Part shown: positions 27,001 to 33,173 of the stretch, piece by piece | Layout of the letters: each line of letters starts with the position of its first letter | Position numbering within the stretch: position 1 is the stretch's first letter | Translations under genes and position numbers: made by a program | From: Euglena gracilis | Lineage: Eukaryota > Euglenida > Euglenophyceae > Euglenales | DNA length: 64,000 bases | Direction of reading: 5' to 3' | NCBI GenBank assembly: GCA_039621445.1 | Contig: CP154956.1 | Location: 44,745,291 to 44,809,290 of the forward strand | Notes under the pieces: generated by a model | Database searches by the model: none | Told to the model about the DNA's origin: nothing | The model's input: the letters and a program-made list of their open reading frames with translations, nothing else

Positions 27001-30000
27001 CCCAAACAGTCCTCTTGGGAAAAACTCTATGAATCATTTTTTTTGCAGAAAAAAACGCCATTCAATAATTTTTTGGCAACTACATAAACCGACGGCGTGA
27101 AGAACAAGAAATAAATCACCCATTGATAAAATCAGACCTTCACAGCTGACTTGGCCTGCGTTTCACACGTGCTGCGCTTTTTCAGTTTGGCACCTCGGCA
27201 GCATCGCGTCAGATTAAACCCTTGCCAATCCTTCTGGTTCGCTTATGAGTCGGGCTCAACAGCTCAACCGAAAAGCAAACGCCCAGGGCCACCCCAACCA
27301 TCAATAAAAATGGCCTCTGCCCAAGGTTAAGGTTGCCAACCACTGGGGACTGCAAAGCATCATACTTGTTTGGGATGACAACGCCCACCAGAGGTGCTCT
27401 CTCTGAAGGTTACAGATGTTCCGCGCCACGATTTCCTGACAAACAGAACCGACGGGCTGGTGCATCTGGAAAGCAATGCAAAGGCACACACACTTGAGCA
27501 CATTCAGTTTGTGTGCTCGCAAACGCTTTGTTGAATTATTTCTTCTGCTCAACAGAAAAAACGTCGAAAAATATTTGTACTTGTACATACATGAATGCAT
27601 ACATGTACATGTACAATGCATGGGTCTGTATCCATGTCTGTATCAATTGTATCTGTGTGGGTGTGTGGAGTGTGTGCGTGTATGTGTTCGCCGACATTAT
27701 TTAACCATTTGTTCACATATCACATACAACCTGTTGCCATTTGTCTGCGTGTTCTTACAAATAACATACACTTCTGCATGCACATCACGCAGGGAGAAAA
27801 TGAAAGCTGTGCGAATTTCCAGGCCTGGTTGATGGCTAAGCGTGCTGATGTAAATAAGGCCAATCCTACCATCTAATTCCTTCGGTGTCCTTTCGCTCCG
27901 AAGAGACGCCACAAACACCTCTCCTGTTTCTGGTGAGCTTTGGGAACACCTCAGGAAGAGGTGTTGGCATATGCAGAACCATTTTTTCCTGCAATGAGCC
28001 ACATACAGCTCAGTTCGTTCAGTGGGGGGTGAACCAGGGAGTGCCCCGCCCAGGGTTGCAGCGGCGCCTTTGGCGAGAAGGTGGCCCCCAATATGTGATT
28101 GGTTGGGCTACTGCAGTGGCCATTCTCCATTGAAATAAATGGGGATTCGCTCTGGCGTCGCCCAGTTTTGGTCAAGCAGAAGAACACAAGAGGAATCGCC
28201 AAACTTGAAAACCCTCAGATCCCTCTTGAAGGGTTTAATGGCAGACCTTTTAGCGCGTGCAGACCTTCGGCAACCTGAACTGGCGTCAAACAACAACGGG
28301 CTGCTGCCTGCCCCCCCCCCCCAATAACGCAGTAGGGTCAGTGACAGGAACCATCTTTTTTTTTTGCTTTGCCCGCTGCCACGTTATCCGGGACTGTCAG
28401 GGGCAAGGGCCTGCGGGTTTTTTTGTGTGGCGGGTGTGCCAGTCACATTAATGGATCGTGCTGGCATGTGTGTCTCACCCGGGAGGCAGCTGCGAGACTG
28501 CGCCGCGGGCCCACACCTCCCGCCCCAACGCCTCCGCGGCCTCCATCGCCCGCCGCCCGCCGCCCTCCGCCAGCCCGCAGTCGGCACACTGCGCGCCGAG
28601 CTGGACGGCGCTGGCCCGGGCAGCATCCTGATGGGTTGGGGGGGGCAGGCGGGTGGTGAGGACCCCCCAGTACAGTCCGTGATGCCCCCGCCGGGGACCA
28701 GCCAGGCGAGGGGTCCTTGGAGGGAAGAGGAGGGAGAGTGCCGTCCCACTCCTCCCCGCCCCTACGGCTCGGGTGGGGGGGGGGACCTGGGCTGAGGCAA
28801 GGGCCAGCCACGCCGCCTCCGCCGCGGCGCGCAGGGCGCCCCTCGCCTCCGTCTCTGCGCCGACCAGCGCCATGCTCTCCCACAGCCGCCGCCACTCCGT
28901 CGCCTCCACCAGCCGGAGGCCCCGCCTGACGCATGGGCATAAGCACGCGATGGACACAAACAGGGGCCGGGGGATCATGCCCACGAGGGGAGGTGGGCAA
29001 GACGAGGTGGGGGGCACACGTTCGCATTTCCAGCTGTGCATCCAAGAACGGAATCGGGGACTCCGTGGAAGCCCTTGGGCTGCCACAGCGAGCAACAACG
29101 TACCAGACCTTCGACACGACCGAATTAGTTTGCGATGTCCAAAGCGATGGGAGGAGACCCGTTGACACAGAGAAACATGGAGTCGTGGCTCCGAGGAAGC
29201 CCCGGGCAGCGTCAGCTGGGCCCGGCGCTCCATGGCGAAGAGGCAGCACTGCCCCACCCGGCTGGTCTCCTCCAGCGCCTCCACCTGCCACCGCTCCAGT
29301 GCCTCCCACGCCCAGGCTGGATTGGGAAAGGCAGGGACGTGGCTGTGGGTGCGGTTGGTGCGGGCCCCATCTTTTCACAGAGCCGTGTTTCTGCGGCTGG
29401 TTTGCCTTTTAACAGAACAAGGTGCAAAATATGGTAACAGTTTTTTTGCTGGTGTTCACTGGGACCTTCATGCCAATCTGTGGAGCACACACTCTGATCT
29501 CGTCAAAAAAGAAGACATCAGAGTCTGGCAATTCTTGATACCTCCCGAAGAAAATGCCGGCCTGTTTTTTTTTTTTTGAAAAAACCCTCATCGTCTGGGT
29601 CAGCTTCTTCCGTTCCCAGTGCGGCCTGCCCACGCCGCTGTCTCCTCCACCGCCAGGCGAGGCCGCGCCACACACTCGCCCAGCACCAGCCGCATCGTCC
29701 CCAGCAGCGTCTGCTGGATGTGGGCCGCCCGCCGCTGGAGGCGCAGGCGGTAGGCGAGTTCCGCCGTGTCGATGTCTGCCGCGTCGTCCTCGTCGCTGTC
29801 CTGCAGCCGGTGGGAGAGCAATGGAGAGGGCAAGTTGGGCTTTCAGGGTTTTTTTTAAGACCGGGGGGGAGGGGGGGTCCCCCCCACCCAGCCACCCCTG
29901 GGGGGGGGGGGGTCCTGGGGGGACATTCATTTTTCCCCGAAAACGGCCAAAAATCGCGAAAATGCTAAAAATAGCGCCTTTTCAAAAATTTTCGGTGCCT

Positions 30001-31194
30001 TCGGCGCCGAAAAATATATCCCACCCTCCCCCCCCCAGGGGGAACCCCCCGGGGAGGGCTCGGCCGGACCCACCCACCCCACCCCCCTGGGTCCAAAACT
30101 AAAAAAAAAACCCCTGACGGGGTTCCATGCGAAGCACTCTCAGAGAACAATGCTGTGCGGATCGCTGTGTAAACGTTGTCGATGTTGTTATTGAGGAAAC
30201 ATCCCACAAATATACATGCAATGAAAACAAAACATTAAGTATTATTGAACACAGCCTGGCAACAGAATACCCCAACCCATCCCACAGAGCGGTGCTGTCG
30301 CACAGCACACCTCGTCGTGCTTCAGCACCTCCTCCGTGATGAGGACCCGCTTCAGCTCCCGAGACTCCTCCAGGTCCTCCTCGTACACCATCTCCTCCCG
30401 GATGAGCCGCGCCCGCCGCCGGCCGAGGGCGCCGCGCCGGATCGCCTGCAACCGCACCACCGCCATCAGCACCGTGACCTGCAATGCGGAGGCGGCCCGG
30501 GCCATCGCCGGATGCCGTGCGACGCCGCTGCCGCTCTGCCGGGCGTCTCCCCGTGCTGGGGATACGACGTGGTATTCAGAACCAGGACCCCCAGGGTCCA
30601 GCTGGTGGTCGGTTACCGAGGCACCCCTCCATATCATTCGGGAATCCAACGTTCCCACCGCATGGTACTGATACCATTGGGGCATCAATGTAAACGTGGG
30701 GACTCTCGGCTGCAACAGGGGTCAGGGGCGCCACACCTGGGAGGGGGTGCGGTCCAGGGGCCGTGGCTTGGGCGAGGGCGGGGAGAGCCGCTGCGGGGCG
30801 CCAGGGTCCACGGGCAGCGTGGCCTTGGCTGCCGGGCGCACTGCAGGAATGGGGCATGCACACGAGGGACGCTGCACAGCACTTCCCTGCCTTTCGGGGC
30901 CTGTTCGTGCGCTGGGGCGAAAGCCCCGCCGAGCAATCTGCCCACCCCAAACCAAACCCCAATCCCCAAGCCGCAATCTGACACCATCGCCTCCACCGGA
31001 CGACACCATCACAATCCCCGCACTTCCCACCAGCACCTCCCCAGAGAACCCCCCCGGCCGCCTCCCCGGCGCACACCCGACGGCCGCCTCTCCGCCGGGG
31101 GCGGCGCGGCGGGCGGCGGCCCGGGCTTCCCCGGGGGCGGCGGGTCATCGCCGCAGGCGTCCTTCTTCCGCGTGAGGCGGCGGAGGAAGTTCAT
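1..31194 (-). CDS. Giant multi-exon IQ-motif / Trp-Glu-rich tandem-repeat protein gene (3' end beyond window)
   Basis: Inferred single gene read leftwards from an ATG at 31194. My phase-consistent model has leader exons 31024-31194, 30311-30478, 29674-29800, 29169-29316 and 28787-28925, followed by repeated exon triplets A (120 nt, phase 0-0), B (70 nt, phase 0-1) and C (131 nt, phase 1-0). Each triplet encodes 107 residues. There is one diverged triplet (unit 0) and nine similar ones, giving more than 1,000 residues of repeat inside the window. The repeat is rich in Glu, Arg, Gln and Ala with regularly placed Trp, so it is probably alpha-helical or coiled-coil. An IQ motif in the second exon suggests calmodulin or EF-hand binding near the N terminus. 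I do not recognise a named family; a cytoskeletal or scaffold role is only a guess. Exon C of unit 9 and the stop lie left of position 1. A break into two genes cannot be excluded. Confidence 0.68.
89..416 (-). CDS. Repeat unit 9 (partial): exons A 297-416, B 89-158
   Basis: Intact A (variant [10 protein letters not shown]) and B with canonical splice sites; exon C should lie left of the window. A (CA)n microsatellite at 1-48 sits just downstream of the B donor, as in most units. Confidence 0.7.
1047..1265. mobile_element. TA-flanked G-run inverted-repeat element
   Basis: Left AACCCCCGTCCCACC-CATAACC, right GGTTATAGGTGGGGAGGGG, between TA dinucleotides; TATAACCCCCC words repeat internally in both orientations. 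No coding capacity. Confidence 0.45.
1814..2910 (-). CDS. Repeat unit 8: exons A 2791-2910, B 2133-2202, C 1814-1944
   Basis: Complete triplet. B starts [11 protein letters not shown] (Trp for Arg) and uses donor GTGAGG; C has GKESVA. The acceptor of C is CCTGCGGCGTTGCAG-like with an altered upstream base pattern but still ends in CAG. The A-B intron (588 bp) contains two short repeats of a GGAAAAATTCTGGACG-type sequence. Confidence 0.73.
4262..4350. repeat. Palindrome with T-run loop
   Basis: GGCCATTCTTGACCGCATTA at left is mirrored by TAATGCGGTCCAAAATGGCC at right, separated by AACCCTTTTT...AAAAGG. Confidence 0.75.
4480..4812. mobile_element. TA-flanked G-run inverted-repeat element, 333 bp
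   Basis: Ends ACCCCCCCAAATATAAA and CATATTTGGGGGGGT flanked by TA (4478-4479, 4813-4814). Contains CCCAAATATAAAAC and its inverse internally. Same end type as 42712-43087 and 44195-44611. Confidence 0.58.
5294..6798 (-). CDS. Repeat unit 7: exons A 6679-6798, B 6474-6543, C 5294-5424
   Basis: Complete triplet, all open. A has [11 protein letters not shown] (Met for Val); C has [13 protein letters not shown] and APQQQE. The B-C intron (about 1 kb) contains a G/C-run insert around 6050-6245 with three GTGCTGGCTGG-like words. Confidence 0.75.
9511..10483 (-). CDS. Repeat unit 6: exons A 10364-10483, B 10158-10227, C 9511-9641
   Basis: Complete triplet. B uses the stronger donor GCAG|GTGAGG. 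C has [11 protein letters not shown]. Upstream of exon A the usual pyrimidine-rich intron end is replaced just beyond CGTCGCAG by unrelated sequence (from about 10494), leaving a weak acceptor context; a small hAT-like insert (10551-10802) lies right behind. Exon A of this unit may be spliced poorly. Confidence 0.7.
10551..10802. mobile_element. Short hAT-like element, TSD with one mismatch
   Basis: Same family as 49330: TTTTTTTTTTAGACCGGGG at left, CTAAAAAACCCTG at right, hairpin GGCGCCTTTGGCGC near 10710. Flanks CCCTGAGC and CCCCGAGC differ by one base. It lies right behind the acceptor of unit 6 exon A. Confidence 0.55.
13130..13330. repeat. Alternating A-run/T-run block
   Basis: Runs of 6-10 A alternate with runs of 6-10 T, giving many overlapping hairpins; inside the hAT-like element 12215-13601. 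Confidence 0.85.
13375..13432. repeat. Tandem AGGCCATTTT repeat
   Basis: About five copies of a 10-bp unit, one shortened. A looser AAGGCCATTT array occurs at 16290-16328. Confidence 0.85.
14051..15122 (-). CDS. Repeat unit 5: exons A 15003-15122, B 14749-14818, C 14051-14181
   Basis: Complete triplet. Exon B has the MAGILWHG variant; exon C has [13 protein letters not shown] (extra Trp). The A-B intron contains a G/C-run insert with TGCCTGCCCATAGCAGGCA (about 14927-14945), absent from sister units. B is followed on the minus strand by an imperfect TG/GA-rich tract. Confidence 0.75.
17615..17890. repeat. G/C-run insert with TGCCTGCCCAGGCAGGCA palindromes
   Basis: Begins CGCTTTTTACCAACCCC, contains the palindrome TGCCTGCCCAGGCAGGCA twice (17676, 17820) and the hairpin GGCGCCTTCGGCGCC (17738), ends near CTTTAAAAAAAACAG. 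Similar motifs at about 5530, 9755-9850, 14888-14950, 47160-47230 and 59855. Confidence 0.5.
18233..18863 (-). CDS. Repeat unit 4: exons A 18744-18863, B 18546-18615, C 18233-18363
   Basis: Complete triplet, all open, canonical splice sites. Exon C has [17 protein letters not shown] (Ile for Met, Ala for Val). The B-C intron and A-B intron closely match unit 1, including the CA-rich stretch ending in CACGCACGCACGCAC and the ACAGATGACCACAGATGTGT block, so units 1 and 4 are close copies. Confidence 0.75.
19871..22517 (-). CDS. Repeat unit 3: exons A 22398-22517, B 20316-20385, C 19871-20001
   Basis: Intact exons with an unusually long A-B intron (about 2.0 kb against 0.14-0.6 kb elsewhere). 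That intron holds decayed C-like and A-like copies and a duplicated block (about 20640-20870 repeated at 21865-22110). The simplest reading is that two units fused by loss: A comes from one, B and C from the next, and the intervening exons died. B reads [18 protein letters not shown] has the [11 protein letters not shown] variant. Confidence 0.7.
20090..20260. repeat. Interrupted (TG)n tract
   Basis: TG/CG dinucleotide repeat with short interruptions, in the intron after exon B of unit 3. Confidence 0.9.
21133..21290 (-). pseudogene. Decayed exon-A copy
   Basis: Plus-strand CGGCACGTCCCC, then TCGCC-CCCAG, GGCCTCCTG and TTCACTCGCTG follow the order of the exon-A sequence but with many indels, and no reading frame survives. 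It lies about 1.26 kb from intact exon A of unit 3, the spacing of the local duplication. A splice site at the proper end is not recognisable. Confidence 0.45.
21670..21815 (-). pseudogene. Decayed exon-C copy
   Basis: Plus-strand text CTCCTCCAGATGCGG to CAGGGTGTGCAACGTCACAG mirrors the exon-C span plus its upstream intron (compare GTGCAGCCACGTCACAGGG near other C exons), but the C frame meets a TGA and length is lost. The recognisable parts are short, so exact limits are uncertain. Confidence 0.38.
22937..23638 (-). CDS. Repeat unit 2: exons A 23519-23638, B 23320-23389, C 22937-23067
   Basis: Complete intact triplet and the most compact copy: all three exons and their introns are open in one frame over 22925-23764, so intron boundaries here rest on comparison with the other units and on splice sites. 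A has the [12 protein letters not shown] variant, B the MAWILWHG variant, C has [14 protein letters not shown]. The C-A intron towards unit 3 is short (about 420 bp). Confidence 0.75.
23925..24009. repeat. (CT)n microsatellite
   Basis: About 42 uninterrupted CT units, in the intron between unit 1 exon C and unit 2 exon A. Confidence 0.95.
25423..26053 (-). CDS. Repeat unit 1: exons A 25934-26053, B 25735-25804, C 25423-25553
   Basis: Complete intact triplet. A carries [19 protein letters not shown] and [14 protein letters not shown] carries [18 protein letters not shown] carries [19 protein letters not shown] and [11 protein letters not shown]. All splice sites are canonical (B and C acceptors end in CAG; donors GTGTGT or GTGTGG). 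A (TG)n-rich tract follows the B donor. Similarity to the other units extends into the intron upstream of exon A (TGACGCACAGAAAACGTTG on the plus strand at about 26172, with one change). Confidence 0.75.
26554..28627 (-). CDS. Repeat unit 0 (diverged): exons A0 28517-28627, B0 27366-27435, C0 26554-26684
   Basis: A diverged first copy of the exon triplet. C0 is exactly 131 nt, phase 1 to 0, with acceptor CGCCAG and donor GAG|GTGCCG; it reads [15 protein letters not shown] then [13 protein letters not shown], aligning without gaps to exon C of the other units (after B0 the split first codon reads as Arg). B0 is exactly 70 nt, phase 0 to 1, with donor A|GTATGA; its [20 protein letters not shown] parallels [19 protein letters not shown] of exon B. 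A0 is 111 nt instead of 120, phase 0 to 0, starting [13 protein letters not shown]. Exact B and C lengths make this a real ancient relative. The flanking introns share no similarity with the later units. Confidence 0.62.
28787..28925 (-). CDS. Leader exon 5, diverged exon-C-like
   Basis: 139 nt between acceptor GCGTCAG and donor CAG|GTCCCC, encoding [20 protein letters not shown] and an Ala/Glu-rich helix ending WLALASAQ. It resembles exon C ([19 protein letters not shown]) but is longer and enters in phase 2 instead of 1, so homology is plausible but not proven. Confidence 0.52.
29169..29316 (-). CDS. Leader exon 4, Trp/Glu-rich
   Basis: Acceptor CCAATCCAG precedes [19 protein letters not shown], with the same W-x-x-E-x-x-R flavour as the later repeats and a LEETSRVGQ segment resembling the [11 protein letters not shown] start of exon C. 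Boundaries are set by phase matching (1 to 2) with a GTGTCA donor; the 3' end is the least certain of all leader exons. Confidence 0.38.
29674..29800 (-). CDS. Leader exon 3, acidic then Arg-rich helix
   Basis: Acceptor GGCTGCAG precedes [19 protein letters not shown], then an Arg/Gln/Leu-rich amphipathic stretch ([14 protein letters not shown]). The donor lies within a GTGTGTGG string, so three phases are possible; the phase-1 choice at 29674 matches the following exon. The reading frame stays open beyond this point, so the 3' boundary is uncertain by a few bases. Confidence 0.45.
29844..30116. mobile_element. Short hAT-like element, no clear TSD
   Basis: CAGGGTTTTTTTTAAGACC at left, ACTAAAAAAAAAACCCCTG at right, with the same interior order as the 49330 element (CCCCGAAAACGGCC; GGTGCCTTCGGCGCCG). 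Flanks do not match, so the site is old or rearranged. Lies in the intron between leader exons 2 and 3 of the repeat gene. Confidence 0.6.
30311..30478 (-). CDS. IQ-motif exon
   Basis: Exon of 168 nt (56 codons) with acceptor TTGCAG|GTC... equivalent (GCAG at 30479-30482) and donor GAG|GTGTGC. It contains [13 protein letters not shown], which fits the IQ pattern (I/L/V)QxxxRGxxxR almost exactly, followed by a strongly charged helix ([19 protein letters not shown]). IQ motifs bind calmodulin or related light chains, usually without calcium. Phase 0 at both ends. Confidence 0.68.
31024..31194 (-). CDS. First exon, basic then Pro-rich N terminus
   Basis: The ATG at 31194 (context GAGCCATGA) opens [12 protein letters not shown], followed by an acidic CGDD and a proline-rich run of [11 protein letters not shown] type, then Arg/Gly-rich sequence. 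A donor GAA|GTGCGG at 31024 leaves 57 codons in phase 0, matching the next exon; an alternative donor AG|GTGCTG lies a few bases away in another phase. No signal peptide or membrane segment is visible, so the protein is probably intracellular. The upstream DNA is very GC-rich and reads as a plausible promoter. Confidence 0.5.
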
Positions 31195-31400
31195 GGCTCA
31201 GCCCCATGTATGGGCCCACCGGGGCCCCCCTCAGGGCCGGGGCGCTGCCGGCAGGCGGGGCAGGCGGGGCGGGGCCAGCGGAGGGGGAGGGAGGGCGAGG
31301 GGAAGGGGGACGCAGGCTGCGGGGAGGGCGGCGGGCGAGGGGGGGGGGAAGGGCTTCGGTCGGCTGGCTCGGTGTCAGACCCCGCGGAGGATGGCGGGCC
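31195..31400 (-). promoter_or_regulatory. Putative GC-rich promoter of the repeat-protein gene
   Basis: The 200 bp upstream of the ATG at 31194 is strongly GC-rich with many CpG steps and purine-rich GGGGAGGG runs on the plus strand, unlike the AT-rich DNA beyond 31480. No TATA box is obvious. The call rests on position and composition only. Confidence 0.28.
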
Positions 31401-31479
31401 AGGATGGAGGGTGTTGGTTCTGCAAGCCCAGAAACACCACTGCCAGGGAGAGGCTCTTGAATCCAGGCCCTGTAATTTT

Positions 31480-32981
31480 AGGCATCTTAAATAAAAAGAA
31501 CCTCGCACAAAAATGAAAATGCCAAATTTTTATGGCCAAAATACTAAAAATATCTCCAAACAATCAAAATAACTGCAAAATGTTTAAAATATTTTAAATA
31601 TCTCAACCTTTTGAAAAACTCATTTAAAAAAAACAATCTGGAAGAAATAGACCATGGTCTAGAAGAAGAAGAGAAGAAGAAGAATGGTCTAGAAGAAGAT
31701 TTTTTACCAAACTTGGAAAGAGCACCGGGAAAACAGGGAAAAAAATTGTCACCTCGGGTGCAACATCATTTCATGCAACACCATGTGTGCTTTGAGCTTC
31801 CAACTCCGCATTATGCAGTTGTGCGATGAAACGGATAATTTTCAGCAATTTCAGTCACAAGCCGACGAGAATTTTGTTCCCCGCACACATGTGCAGCAGC
31901 TTCAAAAACGGATTTCCCATTCGGAGCGAAAACTTGCTGTTGTGACACTGATTAGGCTGGATTAGCCAGTCTGAGAGCAAAAGCCTTTAAAAATGCCTGT
32001 GAAACTAATTTTTTGAAAAACTAAATTCAGACTGAAAAAAACTACAATTGAAAAAAAAAGAATTAAAAAATTACTTAAAATCCTCAACTTCTCTTTAAAT
32101 TGACTTTAAAAAAACCTGCATTGATCTTTTGTTGCAGCTGCCAAGAAAAAACAGCTGGTGTCCCCTAACCAAAACAATGCACTTGGGTTCCCGGCAAAAA
32201 AAATGACAGGTTTGGGGAGGGGAATCACCATCTGTGCTTAAGGCAACCCCACTCTGTTCTAGACCCATCTCTTGAGCCACCAACAGAACAATGAGACCCA
32301 AAAAAAGCATAAACATCGAAACAAGCTTCACAAGATTTATTCAAAGCCAAGGGGCCACAAAAAATGCAATAGCCTCAGAAGACAATATTCTTTTACCTAT
32401 CATGCAGTGCAATCCATTGATATCCACTTCCAAAGACATTTCGACATTGCATCAATTTTACTTCACATGGGGGGTGTTAGAGAATTTTATCGGCACTGTC
32501 CATGATATAAAACATTAATTGTGAGCTAACAACTTATTATTTCCAAGTAAACCACAAGGAAACACTGAAAATGGGGGCGACGACAGAGAGTCCTCACATT
32601 ATGCAATAACCGCCAGGAATCTCGCTGGGTCCCTCAACCCTCTGCAGTTTGCTGCCATCAGGTGACTTTTGTGGCCTTTCTGCTATTTTAATTCTCAAGA
32701 TCTGGAAAGAAGTACAAAAACAAAATTTCCAGTATTACAAAGTTTCACCAAACACCAGAAACCAGCCAATTTCCACAGAGGTGCCCCCTTCTCCTTGAGC
32801 AGCCGAAAGAAAACGAGCCCCCGTCCCTCAGCAAGGTGGACTCAGGTGCATCTCGAATCGACGGTGGGTAACAACCCCTCGGGGGCTGATACATATCTGT
32901 ACACATATATGTATACATATACGTATACATAGACATATGCATGTACGTAAATTGGGGTCAGAGCTGCTGCCACAGCTGCAG
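31480..32981. other. Intergenic region between the GH18 gene and the repeat-protein gene
   Basis: AT-rich sequence with an (AGAAGA)-type purine stretch near 31660-31700 and no exon-like GC island on either strand. A TTTATT (AATAAA on the minus strand) at 32336 could serve the GH18 transcript but lies 640 bp past its stop. Confidence 0.4.
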
Positions 32982-33173
32982 CTATAACTCATCACCACCA
33001 TCAACAGACTTGGCTGCCAGGGAGCCCTCCTCCACCACGGAGCGGATGGCGCGTAGCAGGGACCGGGGGTCTGTGGTTGGCACGTCCAGCCCCGACTCCC
33101 AGATCATGACGCCCCCGAGGCCTCGCTGCTGGGCCAGCTGCACCTTGCAGCCAGGGTAGCTCTTGGCCCCCCC
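32982..33173 (-). CDS. GH18 last exon ending GGDEL
   Basis: Acceptor TTTGCCAG, 63 codons plus TAG. It encodes CKVQLAQQRGLGGVMIWESG and TDPRSLLRAI, the last barrel strand and helix of GH18, then a short tail ending VDGGDEL. Confidence 0.78.
   Translation of the reverse strand, partial: GGAKSYPGCKVQLAQQRGLGGVMIWESGLDVPTTDPRSLLRAIRSVVEEGSLAAKSVDGGDEL

Noticed and set aside
27190-27225. Minus-strand GCTGCCGAGGTGCC resembling the core of deuterostome Deu-SINEs
   Set aside because: Only about 14 bases match from memory and no flanking tRNA/5S head or tail was seen; too weak to infer animal origin.
30245-31516. 423-codon plus-strand ORF
   Set aside because: GC-rich antisense of the leader exons and promoter; no domain-like sequence.
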